A stretch of 64,000 nucleotides of DNA from an uncultured cyanobacterium. Lineage in GTDB: Bacteria > Cyanobacteriota > Cyanobacteriia > PCC-6307 > Cyanobiaceae. The notes beneath the pieces were generated by a model that saw nothing but the letters and a program-made list of their open reading frames with translations, did no database searches and had not been told where the DNA came from. The stretch spans positions 124,001 through 188,000 of the forward strand of contig CAIOGZ010000018.1 of NCBI GenBank assembly GCA_903858015.1. Direction: 5' to 3'. Shown one piece after another: positions 32,588 to 43,145 of the stretch. Each line of letters begins with the position of its first letter. Positions within the stretch are counted from its first letter, which is position 1. The translations under genes were made by a program, and so were the position numbers.

Positions 32588-33568
32588 GTGCCAAAACCAG
32601 AGGCTGGGCGAGCGCCATCGCGCCCAGGCCTGCCGGCCCCCTACACCAACCCGTGGCAACTGTTGGGGCGCGATTTGGCGGCGGTGATGGCGGCCACAGG
32701 CCTGAAACTGCGCGAACTCTGGCGGCTCAATGGCGAGGGTGAGCTGCCCCGGCCGCGCTTCTGGCCAGGCCCCCTGGCCGCGGCCTTCTGGCCGCTATTG
32801 CTGGCCCTGGTCCTGGTGCTTGGGTTCGGGGGCGTTTTGCCTCGCCTGCTGGCCAACCATGCCCCGGCCAACTCTGATCCAGGACAGGTGGCCGGGGCTG
32901 GGGCAGAAGGGCTGACCGCTGCCGGCAAAACGCAACGAACTGCCGTTGCCCCCCAGGCGCCTGGAGCGGAAGGACCCGCTGCAGCAGAAAAGCCCAGTCG
33001 AGGGGAGAAAGCCACTGCAGCGGAGCAGCCCAGTGGAGTTGAACAGCCCAGTGGGGTGCGAAAGGCCAAGGGCATGCAGCAGCCAGATGGAGGGGAGAGC
33101 CCAGATGGAGTCGAAAACCAAGATCGGGGGCAGCGGCCCACGGCAGCGCCGGCAACCCCGCTAGCGCCGGAGCAAGCCGGGACCTCTGCCGCCGAATCTG
33201 GCCTCGAATCTGCCGCCGAATCTGCCGCCGCAGTAGAAGCAGCCGCCGCGCAGCGGCTGCTGGCCGATCTGGTCGGCCCGCAGCCCCCCAACTGGGTGTT
33301 GGCGTTGGAGGAGCGGCCTGCCCAGGGCTTGCTGCGGCTGCGGTTAGGGGCGGCCTTCAGCGCCCTGCCGCAGAGCGAGCGCCGCAACCTCGCCGAGGGC
33401 TGGCTGGAGCGCGGCCGCGCCCTGGGCTACGAGAACCTCGAACTGCTCGATGCCAGCAGCCGGCTGCTCGCCAGGCAGGCCCGGGTGGGGTCGGGCATGA
33501 TCCTGCTCGAGTCCGGCCAACCCTCCGATGACCCTGCCCGTGGCGCAACTGACGGCGCTCTGGGGTGA
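32588..33568 (+). CDS. Single-span protein with long low-complexity linker, overlapping murF
   Basis: A GTG start gives 326 residues. The first ~55 contain a conserved-looking NPWQLLGRDLAAVMAATGLKLRELWRLNGEGELP, then one transmembrane helix (AFWPLLLALVLVLGFGGVLPRLL). A ~140-residue Glu/Pro/Ala linker (EKPSRGEKATAAEQPSGVEQ) follows, and a folded C-terminal domain (PPNWVLALEERPAQGLLRLRLGAAFSALPQSERRNLAEGWLERG). No named family is recognised. The last 41 nt overlap murF in another frame, so the two genes are coupled and this may be an envelope-related protein. Confidence 0.7.
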   Translation: MPKPEAGRAPSRPGLPAPYTNPWQLLGRDLAAVMAATGLKLRELWRLNGEGELPRPRFWPGPLAAAFWPLLLALVLVLGFGGVLPRLLANHAPANSDPGQVAGAGAEGLTAAGKTQRTAVAPQAPGAEGPAAAEKPSRGEKATAAEQPSGVEQPSGVRKAKGMQQPDGGESPDGVENQDRGQRPTAAPATPLAPEQAGTSAAESGLESAAESAAAVEAAAAQRLLADLVGPQPPNWVLALEERPAQGLLRLRLGAAFSALPQSERRNLAEGWLERGRALGYENLELLDASSRLLARQARVGSGMILLESGQPSDDPARGATDGALG

Positions 33569-34979
33569 ACCCCTGGGCGATCCCGCCCAGCGGCCCGCCC
33601 AGCTGGCAGCCGTAAGCACCGACAGCCGAACCAACCTGGCCGGCGCCCTGTTTGTGCCCCTGGTGGGGGAGCGCTTCGATGGCCACCGCTTCCTGGCGGC
33701 GGCCCTGGCCGGCGCTGCCGCCGGCGCCGTGGCGCAACGCAACCGGCTGGAGCCCGGGGCGATCGCAAGCCTCGCCAGCGCCGGCCCACCGCTCTGGCTG
33801 GTGGACGACAGCCTCCAGGCCTATCAACAACTAGGCCGGCTCTGGCGCCGCCAGCTCGGCCTTGCGGTGGTGGCCGTCACCGGCTCGGCCGGCAAGACCA
33901 CCTGCCGCGAATTGATCCGCGCCGCCCTGGCCCCGCTCGGCTCGGTGCTGGCGAGCAGCGGCAATGAAAACAACGATGTGGGCGTGCCGCTCACCCTGCT
34001 CAAGGCCCGCAGCTCCCACGGCGCGGTGGTGGTGGAAATGGGCATGCGCGGGCTGGGCGAGATCGAACGGCTGAGCCGTTGCGCCGAACCCGACATCGCC
34101 GTGATCACCAACATCGGCACCGCCCACATCGGCCGGCTCGGCAGCCGCGAGGCGATCGCCACCGCCAAGTGCGAGATCACCGCCGCCCTGCGGCCCGATG
34201 GTCTGGTGGTGATCCCCGCCGGCGATCCACTGCTGGAGACGGCGCTGGCCGCCGTATGGACCGGGCGGGTGCGGCGGGTGGCCCTCGCCGATGAATTGCC
34301 CGGCTTCGCCGCCCATCTGCCGCCAGCCGATCGCATCGGCAGCCTGGATCCAGCCGGCCAGCAGCTACAGCTGGACTGGGCGCCTGGCCTGGCGATTCCG
34401 CTGCCCCTGGCCGGTCGCCACAACGCCCGCAACCTGCTGCTGGCCCTGGCGGTGGCCGAGCAGCTCGGGGTCGGCGCCGAGCGGGCCCTGGAGCTGCAGG
34501 TGGCGGTGCCGGGCGGCCGCAACCGGCGGCTGCGCTGCGCTGGCGTCGAGCTGCTGGATGAAACCTATAACGCCTCTCCCGAAGCGGTGCTGGCAGCCCT
34601 CGATCTGCTGGCCGCCGAGCCCCTGGGCAGCGGCGGCCGCCGCTTTGCCGTGATCGGCACCATGCTCGAGCTGGGGGAGTGCAGCCTCGACCTGCATCGC
34701 CAGGTGGCGGCGCGGGCCCTGGCGCTCGGCCTGGATGGGCTGCTGATCGTGGCCGACGGCCCGGAGGGGACCGCGATGCTGGAGGCGGCTGCGGGGCTGC
34801 CGCGGCTGCTGCAGGTGGGCGAGCCCGCTGCGGCGCTCGAGCCCCTGCTGGCTTGGCTGCGCCCCGGCGACTCCCTGCTGCTGAAGGCAAGCCGCGGTGT
34901 GGCCCTCGAACGGCTGATCCCCCTACTCCAGGAACGGCTCAGCCCGGCGCCGGATGGGGCTCAGCCGACCGGGCGGTAG
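33528..34979 (+). CDS. murF: UDP-MurNAc-tripeptide--D-Ala-D-Ala ligase MurF
   Basis: This cytoplasmic ligase adds D-Ala-D-Ala to the peptidoglycan precursor using ATP. In 483 residues: N-terminal uridyl-binding part ([29 protein letters not shown]), P-loop [64 protein letters not shown] and the C-terminal ligase domain with [18 protein letters not shown]. The ATG lies inside the preceding gene, and its 3' end overlaps the convergent glmU by 19 nt. Confidence 0.95.
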   Translation: MTLPVAQLTALWGEPLGDPAQRPAQLAAVSTDSRTNLAGALFVPLVGERFDGHRFLAAALAGAAAGAVAQRNRLEPGAIASLASAGPPLWLVDDSLQAYQQLGRLWRRQLGLAVVAVTGSAGKTTCRELIRAALAPLGSVLASSGNENNDVGVPLTLLKARSSHGAVVVEMGMRGLGEIERLSRCAEPDIAVITNIGTAHIGRLGSREAIATAKCEITAALRPDGLVVIPAGDPLLETALAAVWTGRVRRVALADELPGFAAHLPPADRIGSLDPAGQQLQLDWAPGLAIPLPLAGRHNARNLLLALAVAEQLGVGAERALELQVAVPGGRNRRLRCAGVELLDETYNASPEAVLAALDLLAAEPLGSGGRRFAVIGTMLELGECSLDLHRQVAARALALGLDGLLIVADGPEGTAMLEAAAGLPRLLQVGEPAAALEPLLAWLRPGDSLLLKASRGVALERLIPLLQERLSPAPDGAQPTGR

Positions 34980-36310
34980 TTCTGCTTCACCACCTGCCGG
35001 GCGCGGCCGAAGGCCAGGGCGCCGGCCGGCACGTTCTGGGTGAGGGTCGATCCGGCCGCCACCGTTACGGCCTCGCCCAGAATGATCGGGGCCACCAGCA
35101 CGGAATTGGCGCCGGTTTTGCTATTGGCGCCGATCACGGTGCGGTGCTTGTGCACACCATCGAAGTTGGCGGTGATCGTGCCGGCTCCCACATTCACATT
35201 GGCGCCTAGATCGGCGTCGCCCAAGTAGCTGAGGTGGTTGGCCTTGACACCGGCGGCGAGCTGGCAGTTCTTCACCTCCACAAAGTTGCCGATCCGGCAG
35301 CCCGCCCCCAGGTGGGCGCCAGCCCGCAGCTGGGCAAAGGGCCCCACCACGCAGCCTGCCTCCACCGTGCTGTCCCGCACCACGGCGTGCAGCAGCTCAA
35401 CGCCGGCGGCCAGGCTGCTGTTCTCGATCAGGCAGCCAGGCCCGATCCGGCAGCCATCGCCAACCGTGGTGCTGCCCCGAAAGTGGCATTGGGGCTCGAC
35501 CAGCACATCACGGCCAAAGCGGGTGCCCTCGCTGAGGGTGCAACTGGCCGGATCGGTGAAGCTCACCCCCTCGGCCAGCCAATGGCGCCGCAGCCGCTCC
35601 TGCAGCACCGCCTCACACTGGGCCAGCTGCAGCCGGTCGTTGATGCCGTTGATCTCATCGGGGTCGGCCACCTCCAGGTGCACCGCCGGGCTGAGCATCG
35701 CCACGGTGTCGGTGAGGTAGAGCTCGCCCTGGTTGTTGTCGGTGCTGAGCTGGGGCAACACCGCCGCCAACTTGGGCCAGCTAAAGCAATAGATGCCGGC
35801 ATTGGTGAGGTTGTTGCGGCGCTGCTCCGCGTTGCAATCGCGGTGCTCCACGATGGCGCTGACGCTGCCATCGGCCGTGGCAAACACCCGGCCGTAGCCG
35901 CTGGGGTCGGCCAGGCGGGCGCTGAGCAGGGTGACGGCGGCGCCACTGCTGCGGTGCTTCTCCAGCAGCTGTTCGAGGCTGCTGGGCCGCAACAGGGGCA
36001 CATCGCCATTGAGCACAAGCAACTCGCCCTCGAAGCCGTCGAGGGGCCCGAGCAGTTGCTGCACCGCATGGCCGGTGCCGTTCTGGGGTTGCTGCAGCAC
36101 GAATTCCAAACCCGCCACCGCCGCCAGGGAGCGCTCCACCCGCTCGGCCTGGTGACCGACGATCAGCAGCTGGCGCTGCGGAGCCAGATGGCGGCAATTG
36201 GCCAGCACCCGCTCCACCAAGGTGGCGCCGGCAAGGGGCTGGAGCACCTTGGGAAGGTCGCTCTTCATGCGGGTGCCCTTCCCGGCAGCCAGAACGGCAA
36301 TCGCGAGCAT
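34961..36310 (-). CDS. glmU: Bifunctional GlmU (UDP-GlcNAc synthesis)
   Basis: GlmU acetylates glucosamine-1-phosphate and then couples it to UTP, feeding peptidoglycan and lipopolysaccharide. The start at ATG 36310 ([24 protein letters not shown]) gives 449 residues; the open frame upstream is Pro/Arg-rich noise. Uridyltransferase motifs include [18 protein letters not shown] and LNGDVPLL. The C-terminal left-handed beta-helix carries FVEVKN...[36 protein letters not shown], with the acetyltransferase His. It is complete and converges with murF. Confidence 0.96.
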   Translation of the reverse strand: MLAIAVLAAGKGTRMKSDLPKVLQPLAGATLVERVLANCRHLAPQRQLLIVGHQAERVERSLAAVAGLEFVLQQPQNGTGHAVQQLLGPLDGFEGELLVLNGDVPLLRPSSLEQLLEKHRSSGAAVTLLSARLADPSGYGRVFATADGSVSAIVEHRDCNAEQRRNNLTNAGIYCFSWPKLAAVLPQLSTDNNQGELYLTDTVAMLSPAVHLEVADPDEINGINDRLQLAQCEAVLQERLRRHWLAEGVSFTDPASCTLSEGTRFGRDVLVEPQCHFRGSTTVGDGCRIGPGCLIENSSLAAGVELLHAVVRDSTVEAGCVVGPFAQLRAGAHLGAGCRIGNFVEVKNCQLAAGVKANHLSYLGDADLGANVNVGAGTITANFDGVHKHRTVIGANSKTGANSVLVAPIILGEAVTVAAGSTLTQNVPAGALAFGRARQVVKQNYRPVG

Positions 36311-36365
36311 CGGGGCGGCAACGGCTGGCGCGGAATCTACCGGGGCTTGGCGGCGCCGACAGCGC

Positions 36366-37376
36366 TCAACGGCCCAGGGCCCTGGGCCCGGGCTCCAGGC
36401 CCCAGCGGCGGCGCCAGGCGCTGCTGCTGCAGGCGGCGCTGCCGGCCTGGGCCCGGGCCCGGGCCGCATGGATGGCCGCCGCCGGGGCGGCGCCATCGGG
36501 GTCGCGATAGGGCTCGGCGGCCCGGGTGGCCAGGTGGTCGCGTTCCATCGGTGTTAGGGCCCGCAGCGGTCCGTCCAGGGGCAGGGGCGAAGGGCTGGCG
36601 GCGGTGCCAAGGCTCCAGGCTCGGCCGCTGGGATCAGCGAAGCTCGCCAACTGCAGACCCGCCGTCAGCAGGCCCTGGCGCACGGCGGCAGCGGCGCAGT
36701 AGGTGAGCAGGCGGCCCTGGGGTTGCAGCAGGGCCGCCAGGCCGGCCAGGAATTCCAGGCTCCATAGCTGCGGACAGCGCCCCGGCGAGAAGGCATCGTG
36801 CAAGATCAAATCGCAACGGCCCCCGAGCGCCATCTGAAGCTGCGGCAGCTGCTGGCGGGCATCCCCCAAGCACCAGATCCCCTCCCCGGCGGCGGGATTC
36901 GCCCACCGGCCGCCGCTGTGGAGCTCCTGGAGCAGGGTGAGGGTTTGCGGCCGCCAGAGGGCGCGGTAGTCGGGATCGGCCAGGGCCAGGCCCAGGGGCC
37001 GTGGATCCTGCTCCAGCCCCCACCACTGCAGCCGCAGCCCGCGGTCGCAGGCGGCCTCCAGCAGGGCGGCGCTGTTGTAGCCCAGCCCCACGCCCAGATC
37101 CACCACCCGCACTCTGGTGCCGGCCGCGAAGCGCTCCAACTGGGCTGGTGCCACGAACTTGGCCCGGGCTTCGGCCAGGGCACCCTGGCCGCAGTGGAAG
37201 GCCTCAGCAAATTCCTCGCTCCACAAACTGGGGCTGCCATCGGCGGTGCGGCGCCGCTCCAGGCGGCCAGCAGCGGGGCCAGCAGCGGGGCCAGCAGCGG
37301 GGCCTTCAGCGATACCGGACCCGGAATCCAGTGGGGCCACGGGCCTCAGCGGCGGAGCTGGGCCAGGTGATCCCAA
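36366..37376 (-). CDS. MnmC-like tRNA methyltransferase (MnmD/DUF752 domain)
   Basis: This 336-residue protein contains the methyltransferase half of MnmC, which makes mnm5 at wobble uridine in tRNA, without the FAD domain. Blocks: [29 protein letters not shown], motif [31 protein letters not shown] and [39 protein letters not shown]. The DAFSP motif is diagnostic. A short AAGP repeat precedes the domain, and the true start may lie downstream of 37376. It overlaps the 3' end of aroA by 31 nt on the same strand. Confidence 0.82.
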   Translation of the reverse strand: MGSPGPAPPLRPVAPLDSGSGIAEGPAAGPAAGPAAGRLERRRTADGSPSLWSEEFAEAFHCGQGALAEARAKFVAPAQLERFAAGTRVRVVDLGVGLGYNSAALLEAACDRGLRLQWWGLEQDPRPLGLALADPDYRALWRPQTLTLLQELHSGGRWANPAAGEGIWCLGDARQQLPQLQMALGGRCDLILHDAFSPGRCPQLWSLEFLAGLAALLQPQGRLLTYCAAAAVRQGLLTAGLQLASFADPSGRAWSLGTAASPSPLPLDGPLRALTPMERDHLATRAAEPYRDPDGAAPAAAIHAARARAQAGSAACSSSAWRRRWGLEPGPRALGR

Positions 37377-38680
37377 AAGCCTGGGTAGGACACGGCGGCG
37401 GCAGCGCTGCCGCGCAAGTGGGAATCGCTGCGAGCCACCAGGGAGGCCACGGCCAGGCTCATCGCCACCCGGTGGTCGGTTTCGCTAGCGAGCTCGGCGC
37501 CGTGCAGGCCGCCGCCCCCCTCGATCGTGAGGCCATCGGCATGCTCCTCGATGCGGGCGCCCATCGCCCCCAGTTGGCGGGCCATCACCGCCAGCCGGTC
37601 GGTTTCCTTGACCCGCAACTCCTCGGCACCGCTGATGCGGCTGACGCCCTCGGCGCAACAAGCCGCCACCGCCAGCACCGGAATCTCATCCACCAAGCGG
37701 GGGATCAGGTCGCCACCAATCGTGAAGGCCCGCAGCGGGCCATGCTCCACGACCAGATCGCCCACCGGTTCGCCGGCGACAACGCGGGGATTGACCACCG
37801 CCAGGCGCGCCCCCATCGCCTCGAGCACCTCCAAGATGCCGGTGCGGCTGGGGTTGAGGCCCACGTTCTCCACCGTGAGCGCCGCGCCGGGGGTGATGGC
37901 GCCGGCCACCAGCCAGAACGCCGCCGAGCTGATGTCGCCCGGCACCACAACGGGCTGGCCCCGCAGCCGGGCGCCGGGCCGCACCGTGACCCGGCGGGGA
38001 TCGGCGGGATCCACGACCAGATCAGCACCGAAGGCGCTCAGCATCCGTTCGCTGTGGTCGCGGGAGTGGGCCGGCTCGATCACCGTGGTCGGTCCTGAAG
38101 CCGTGAGGGCGGCCAGCAGCAGGGCGCTTTTGACTTGGGCCGAAGCCACGGGCGTGGTGATCGTGGCGCCTTCAAGGGGATGGCCGAGCACGGCCAGCGG
38201 GGCCAGATTGCCGTTGTCGCGGCCGTGGATGCGGGCCCCCATGCTGGCCAGGGGGGTGGTTACCCGCCGCATCGGCCGCCGCCGCAGCGACGCATCGCCG
38301 CTGAGCACGAAATGGCGACCGGCGCGGCCCGCCAACAAGCCGAGCATCAGCCGCATCGTGGTGCCGGAGTTGCCACAATCGATCACTGTCTCGGGTTCCT
38401 GCAGCCCATCGAGGCCCACGCCCTGCACCAGCACCGGCCGGCCGACCTCGATCGGCGAGACCTCCACCCCCATCGCCCGCAGGCAGGCGGCGGTGCTGAG
38501 CGGATCCTCGGCGGGCAGCAGGCCCTCAATCCGCGTTTCACCGCTGGCGATCGCCCCGAACAGCAGGGCGCGATGGGAGATGGATTTGTCCCCCGGCACC
38601 CGCACCACCCCGGCCAGGGAGCCGCCGCAAGGCAAGGCCAGGCGGTCGTCCGGGGATGCGATGGCGATCGGGGCGGTCAC
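37346..38680 (-). CDS. aroA: EPSP synthase
   Basis: This is the shikimate-pathway enzyme joining shikimate-3-phosphate and phosphoenolpyruvate. In 444 residues: [94 protein letters not shown] and the end [22 protein letters not shown]. The PGDKSISHR and RRRPMRRV blocks resemble class II enzymes (Agrobacterium/Bacillus type). Followed by the MnmC-like gene. Confidence 0.95.
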   Translation of the reverse strand: MTAPIAIASPDDRLALPCGGSLAGVVRVPGDKSISHRALLFGAIASGETRIEGLLPAEDPLSTAACLRAMGVEVSPIEVGRPVLVQGVGLDGLQEPETVIDCGNSGTTMRLMLGLLAGRAGRHFVLSGDASLRRRPMRRVTTPLASMGARIHGRDNGNLAPLAVLGHPLEGATITTPVASAQVKSALLLAALTASGPTTVIEPAHSRDHSERMLSAFGADLVVDPADPRRVTVRPGARLRGQPVVVPGDISSAAFWLVAGAITPGAALTVENVGLNPSRTGILEVLEAMGARLAVVNPRVVAGEPVGDLVVEHGPLRAFTIGGDLIPRLVDEIPVLAVAACCAEGVSRISGAEELRVKETDRLAVMARQLGAMGARIEEHADGLTIEGGGGLHGAELASETDHRVAMSLAVASLVARSDSHLRGSAAAAVSYPGFWDHLAQLRR

Positions 38681-38708
38681 GCGGTAGGGGCTGGGGGCCA
38701 GGCCAATC

Positions 38709-39062
38709 CTATGGAGCTGCTGGCGATGATTCGCTGGCCGGCGGGCCGGCTGAACGCCGGATCGCCGCCGACAGGCCCCACACCTCCAGCACCAACTGGT
38801 GCCAGGACTGGATCAGCTTCATCTCCAGGGCCATCGGCACCGGCATGGCTCGCCGCAGGGCCCGGGCGCTGCCCAGCTCCGCCGCCGCCTGCTCAAGGCG
38901 GGCCCGCAGCCTCTGCTGCCGCTCCAGGTCCAACGCCTGGGGCGGGCAGCGCTGCAGCAGCTCGAGGCCGCGCTGAAAGGAGGCGTCGAAATCCTGCAGC
39001 AGGGGGTCGAGCACCTGGTCCAGCAGGGCCCCAGGGTCCGGCACGGGTTGCGGTTCGGTCAT
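38709..39062 (-). CDS. Conserved cyanobacterial protein, DUF2605-like
   Basis: This 117-residue helical soluble protein reads [51 protein letters not shown]...[21 protein letters not shown]. The pattern of a short acidic start, FERGLELL..CP and WH..V.EVW resembles DUF2605, but I am only moderately sure. It lies between aroA and an Rrf2 regulator, all on the minus strand. Confidence 0.6.
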   Translation of the reverse strand: MTEPQPVPDPGALLDQVLDPLLQDFDASFQRGLELLQRCPPQALDLERQQRLRARLEQAAAELGSARALRRAMPVPMALEMKLIQSWHQLVLEVWGLSAAIRRSAGPPASESSPAAP

Positions 39063-39077
39063 GGCAAAAACGTAGCT

Positions 39078-39578
39078 TCAACCGAGCAGCAGGCCGCCCT
39101 CGTTGCTCAATTCCGCCCTGGCGCTGCGCAGGTCAAACAGCAGATCTTCCAAAGTCAGCCGCTCCAACTCCTGGAGCAGGGCCCGCCGCAGGCGAGCCCG
39201 CAACAGCTCCGTAACCCGATCGCTGGCGCGGCTGGCCATCGGCCCGGCCTCCTCAGCCAGCGGCTCGGGCCAGGCCATCGGGCCGGGATCGGCGCCGCTG
39301 GCGCCGGGGTCTGCGCCCGGTAGGTCTCCACTGGCGGCGCGCAACACGCCCAAGAGGGGAATCCGCATCGGCGGCTGGGCCAGGCGATAGCCACCGCGCC
39401 TGCCCCTGCGGGCCTCCACCACACCGGCGCGGCGCAGCCGCAGCATCAACTGCTCCAGCATCGGTGCCGGCAGGTCCAGGGAGCTGGCCAGGTGATTCAC
39501 GGATCGCCAGCTGGACGGTGCCTCCGCCAGGGCCAGCAGGGCCTTGATCGCCTGGGCACCACTTTTGGGAATCACCAT
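39078..39578 (-). CDS. Rrf2-family transcriptional regulator
   Basis: The start at ATG 39578 gives 166 residues; a much longer open frame upstream is only a shadow of ubiD. The N-terminal winged helix is typical of Rrf2: GAQAIKALLALAEAPSSWRSVNHLASSLDLPAPMLEQLMLRLRRAGVVEARRGRRGGYRLAQPP. No Cys of the [2Fe-2S] cluster (C-x-x-C...C) is visible in the C-terminal half, so redox sensing by the IscR route is unlikely. The 3' gene is the DUF2605-like one, 15 bp away. Confidence 0.85.
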   Translation of the reverse strand: MVIPKSGAQAIKALLALAEAPSSWRSVNHLASSLDLPAPMLEQLMLRLRRAGVVEARRGRRGGYRLAQPPMRIPLLGVLRAASGDLPGADPGASGADPGPMAWPEPLAEEAGPMASRASDRVTELLRARLRRALLQELERLTLEDLLFDLRSARAELSNEGGLLLG

Positions 39579-39630
39579 GGTGGAGCGCCCAGGGGCGGCC
39601 ACCGGGCCACCAGCCAACAGGCCACCAGAT

Positions 39631-41202
39631 TCAGGCAGTCCGGCCAGCTTGGGCCGCCAGCCGCTGCAGCAGATTTTCGAAGCTGTAGCCGAACAGGGCC
39701 GGATCGGGGTCGTGGTGCCCCAGGTCGGCCAGCCCGAGCTCGGCCCAGCGCCGGTCCACCTCGGCCTCCAGCTCCCCACCCCGGCCCAGCGGTTCGCCCC
39801 AGTCATGGCGCTTTTCGGGGCCGATCTTGGTGGTGGCGTCGATCGCCAAGCGGCCGCCGAGGCCAAGCCGCTCGCTGGCGAAATCAAGCGAATCGAAGGG
39901 GGTGTCCTCGAGCACGAACAGATCCCGCTGCGGATCCACCTGGGCGCTGATCGCCCAAACCACCTGGCGCGGATCACGGATATTGATGCTGCGATCCACC
40001 ACCACCACAAATTTGGTGTAGGTGAACTGGGGCAGGGCGCTCCAGAACGCCATGGCCGCCCGCCGAGCCTGGCCGGGGTAGGCCTTATCGATCGCAATTA
40101 CGGCCAGCTTGTAGCTGAGCGCCTCCATCGGCAGGAAGAAGTCCACGATTTCCGGAATCTGCTGGCGCAGGATCGGCGTGTAGATGCGGTTCAGGGCGAT
40201 GGCGAGCATCGCCTCCTCCTTGGGGGGGCGGCCGCTGAAGGTGGTCAGAAAAATCGGATCGCGGCGGTGGCTCACGCAGTGGAAGCGCACCAGGGGCGAG
40301 GCTTCAACGCCGCCGTAGAAGCCCATATGGTCGCCAAAGGGACCGTCGGCGAGTTCCTCCCCCGGCGTGATCGTGCCCTCCAGCACCAGCTCGCTATGGG
40401 AGGGCACCTCCAGATCCAGGGTTTTGCATCGGGCCAAGCGCACGCCCTCACCGCCATAGAGGCCGGCAAACAACCATTCACTCAGCTGCACCGGAATCGG
40501 CGTGGCGGCCGCCATCACCAGCAGGGGATGGACCCCGATCGCGACCGCGATCTCCAGTTTTTTGCCCAGGGCCGCCGCCTTGCGCAGGTGGCGGGCGCCG
40601 CCCCGCACGCTCAGCCAGTGCACCGTCATCGTGTTGATCGATTGGCGCTGCAGGCGGTAAACCCCCACGTTGGGGGTGCCGGTCTCGGGGTCCTTGGTGA
40701 TCACCAGGCCGAGGGTGATCACCCCACCGGCATCGCCGGGCCAGGGCCTCAACAGGGGCAAGTTGTTGAGATTCACGGCCCCGTCCTGGAGCACCACCTG
40801 CTGGCAAGGGGGGGCCAGGTCGCGCTGGGAACGGGCCCGCAGCAGATCCCAGGCCAGGGAGCCGTAGCGCTTCAGTTCGCCCATCCCCTTGGGGGGTCGG
40901 GGCTGCTGCAGGAGGGCCAACTTGTCGCCCAGGGCCTCCAGCTGCTCAGCCCTTTCCATGCCCATGCTCCAGAGCACCCGCTCCACCGTGCCGAGCAGGT
41001 TGACCGCCACGGGCATCGAGGAGCCCAACACGTTTTCAAACAGCAGGGCCGGGCCGCCAAGGGCCAGCACCCGGTCGGCGATGGCGGCAAGCTCCAGGTT
41101 GGGATCCACCGCGGCGCGAATGCGGCGCAGCTGGCCGCGGCGCTCGAGGAGTTGGAGGAAACCGCGCAGATCGCGGCCCTGCTGAGCCATCACACCGGCC
41201 AA
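39631..41202 (-). CDS. ubiD: UbiD-family decarboxylase
   Basis: This 523-residue prenylated-FMN-dependent decarboxylase in cyanobacteria probably acts in plastoquinone synthesis. Blocks: DLRGFLQLLERRGQLRRIRAAVDPNLELAAIADRVL, PALLFENVLGSSMPVAVNLLGT, NVGVYRLQRQSINTMTVHW, RGGARHLRKAA, ATPIPVQLSEWLFAGLYGGEGVRLARCKTLDLEVPSHSELVLEG, with the ELVLEG region. The C-terminal VVDRSINIRDPRQVVWAISAQVDP completes it. The first Met (41202) or the fourth residue-side Met could be used. Confidence 0.9.
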   Translation of the reverse strand: MAGVMAQQGRDLRGFLQLLERRGQLRRIRAAVDPNLELAAIADRVLALGGPALLFENVLGSSMPVAVNLLGTVERVLWSMGMERAEQLEALGDKLALLQQPRPPKGMGELKRYGSLAWDLLRARSQRDLAPPCQQVVLQDGAVNLNNLPLLRPWPGDAGGVITLGLVITKDPETGTPNVGVYRLQRQSINTMTVHWLSVRGGARHLRKAAALGKKLEIAVAIGVHPLLVMAAATPIPVQLSEWLFAGLYGGEGVRLARCKTLDLEVPSHSELVLEGTITPGEELADGPFGDHMGFYGGVEASPLVRFHCVSHRRDPIFLTTFSGRPPKEEAMLAIALNRIYTPILRQQIPEIVDFFLPMEALSYKLAVIAIDKAYPGQARRAAMAFWSALPQFTYTKFVVVVDRSINIRDPRQVVWAISAQVDPQRDLFVLEDTPFDSLDFASERLGLGGRLAIDATTKIGPEKRHDWGEPLGRGGELEAEVDRRWAELGLADLGHHDPDPALFGYSFENLLQRLAAQAGRTA

Positions 41203-41484
41203 GGAAAGGTTGGTAACGGGGATTTACTTTGGCGTATCAGCGGCCGCATCGGGGAGCGAAGCCCCCTGCAAGCCTTGGAGCAACAACAGGACTGGCAAAG
41301 AATAACTATTTAAATCCACAATCACATCCACAACCCACAATCACATCCACAACAGCGAAGGGGATCTGATCATTGCTCGCCTAGCCAACTTAGGCCCCTC
41401 ATCCGGTTATGTCCTCTCTACTTTGCTGGGGGGCCTGGGTGGATTGCCGTTGAAGCGGTTCAGGACAATTGCAAAATAGCCTGC
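41203..41484. other. Noncoding gap with a 19-bp direct repeat
   Basis: There is no gene here. Two adjacent copies of a 19-bp AC-rich sequence (CCACAATCACATCC-type) occupy 41316-41353. It lies between divergently placed ubiD and a convergent membrane-protein terminator. Confidence 0.5.
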
Positions 41485-41508
41485 AAAAAATCTTGCCCCC
41501 TAGGGCAA
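41485..41508 (-). terminator. Intrinsic terminator of the membrane protein at 41568
   Basis: On the minus strand TTGCCC-TAGG-GGGCAA forms a six-pair stem followed by GA and six T. It lies 60 bp downstream of the stop of the leftward gene. Confidence 0.65.
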
Positions 41509-41567
41509 TCGAGCCAACCTGACCATGCCAAAGCCTGCCCGCAGCAGTGGGAAACCAAATTGTGGCT

Positions 41568-41972
41568 TTAAGCGAGGGCGCGATGGTCTGGTTTCTCGAT
41601 TCGTTCAACCGCAGCAGCGACAGGTGAAAAGGAGATCAAAAGGCTGATTGCGGCTGCGCCAATCGCGGTCATAACCGCTTCGCCATGGCGCCAAACTAGG
41701 GAACCATAATGGGAAGGGTGGACGAAAAAGTCAGCCACCAATGTAGAAATAAACGCAACCATCGCAAAGGAGATTGATCGCCCATAACGCACAAATAGAG
41801 AGCTGAAACTGAAACCAACCCCAATCAAGCCTGCAATCACACCCGTCGTCAGCGCAATCTGCCAATGACCCAGGCTGATCGCGGCGAAATTCCCCCCCGT
41901 CAACGCCGTGATGCAGGCGATGGTTGCCTGCGACAGATGGCGCGAGAAACTAGCAAACTTGGCTTTGAACAT
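41568..41972 (-). CDS. Hypothetical integral membrane protein
   Basis: This 134-residue protein has an amphipathic start (MFKAKFASFSRHLSQA) and four hydrophobic helices: IACITALTGGNFAAISLG, ALTTGVIAGLIGVGFSFSS, SISFAMVAFISTLVADFF and AVMTAIGAAAISLLISFSPVAAAV. No family is recognised. It has its own terminator. Codon use is less extreme than in neighbours. Confidence 0.6.
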   Translation of the reverse strand: MFKAKFASFSRHLSQATIACITALTGGNFAAISLGHWQIALTTGVIAGLIGVGFSFSSLFVRYGRSISFAMVAFISTLVADFFVHPSHYGSLVWRHGEAVMTAIGAAAISLLISFSPVAAAVERIEKPDHRALA

Positions 41973-42350
41973 GGTCGTCGTGGAGTATCAAGTGAGCCCC
42001 CTAGGCGCAGCCAACGCAGCCGGCCTGGGCGCAACGCCAAGGCCATCCGCTTCGAGCTGCCCTGCATGGAAAGCATCCTCAAAGCCGACGCGTCCTGCCT
42101 GGCACCGACGCCGTACATACATCATAGTGACAGCCCATAAACAGTGGGTCAGTGGACGTGATCGCCTCCGTCCAACGGTCCACGGCAGCCGTAAGCCTGT
42201 CCCGCCCGGAAGCTGCCTGAAAAGGACTGCATCAAAGGGCTGCACCAGGGGCTGCCTCAAGGGGCGACTCAATGGGCGACTCAATGGGACAGCCACACCG
42301 GGACTGACACACTGGGGTAGTTACGGCGTTGTTCAGCCCGTTCCTGCCCG
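41973..42350. other. Noncoding region upstream of comB
   Basis: This is 378 bp between a leftward membrane-protein gene and the rightward comB gene. A run of short imperfect repeats (GGGCTGCAC/GGGGCTGCCTCAA/GGGCGACTCAAT) lies at about 42236-42290. No gene is supported. Confidence 0.5.
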
Positions 42351-43106
42351 ATGAAGCTTTCCTACTTCCACAGCTCCGAATCCGTGCCCACGCTGCTGGA
42401 ACCCGCCCAGGGCGGCCCCGATGCGGCGGTGGTGATCGACGTGCTGCGGGCTACGACCACAATCGCCTGGTCCCTGCAGAACGGCGCCGAGGCGGTCGAG
42501 GCCTTCGCCGATCTCACCGCCTTGGAGGCCGCCGCCGCCGCCTGGCCCGCCGAGCAGCGGCTGCGGGCCGGCGAGCGCGGTGGCCAGCGGCTGGAGGGCT
42601 ACGACCTCGGCAACTCCCCCCTGGCCGTGACGCCAGAGCGGGTCGGCGGCAAGCGGATCTTCATGAGCACCACCAACGGCACCCGTTCCCTGGCGGCGGT
42701 GCGGTCGGTGCCGCTGCTGCTCACCGCCTGCCTGCCCAACCGCACCGCCGTGGCCCGCCGGCTGATCGAACGCGACAGCCAGGAGGTTTGGATCGTGGGC
42801 AGCGGTTGGGAGGGCGCCTATTCCCTGGAGGACAGCCTGGCGGCTGGGGCCGTGGCCGCCGCCGCGATCGAGCTGGCGGTGGCTCCCCACCGCGGCATCG
42901 CCTGCGCCAATGACGAGATGCTGGCGGCCCTGGCCCTCTGGCACCAGTGGCGCCACGACAGCGAAACCTGCCTGCGCTCCGCCAGCCATGGCCAACGGTT
43001 GATCGGGCTGGGCAACCACGACGCCGACTTCCGCTGCTGCGCCGCCGTGGACAGCCTCACGATCGTGCCGATCCAGGCCGAACCCGGCGTGCTGCGCCCC
43101 AGCTGA
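42351..43106 (+). CDS. comB: 2-phosphosulfolactate phosphatase family protein
   Basis: This 251-residue ComB-family phosphatase is first known from coenzyme M synthesis; cyanobacterial homologues may act on other phosphosugars or sulfolactate. Family blocks: [74 protein letters not shown] and [28 protein letters not shown]. It is complete. It is followed after 39 bp by a nitrilase gene. Confidence 0.88.
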   Translation: MKLSYFHSSESVPTLLEPAQGGPDAAVVIDVLRATTTIAWSLQNGAEAVEAFADLTALEAAAAAWPAEQRLRAGERGGQRLEGYDLGNSPLAVTPERVGGKRIFMSTTNGTRSLAAVRSVPLLLTACLPNRTAVARRLIERDSQEVWIVGSGWEGAYSLEDSLAAGAVAAAAIELAVAPHRGIACANDEMLAALALWHQWRHDSETCLRSASHGQRLIGLGNHDADFRCCAAVDSLTIVPIQAEPGVLRPS

Positions 43107-43145
43107 GGGGCCCCTTACAGTTCGCCCGACGCGATCGGAGTTTCG

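Noticed and set aside
35234-36706. 490-residue plus-strand ORF opposite glmU
   Set aside because: Antisense shadow of glmU, which has complete catalytic motifs.
39544-41313. 589-residue plus-strand ORF opposite ubiD
   Set aside because: It is the mirror of the UbiD/Rrf2 genes; composition is His/Gln/Gly-rich without motifs.
41908-42354. Plus-strand ORF upstream of comB
   Set aside because: Crosses the repeat-rich noncoding gap and has no protein-like pattern.
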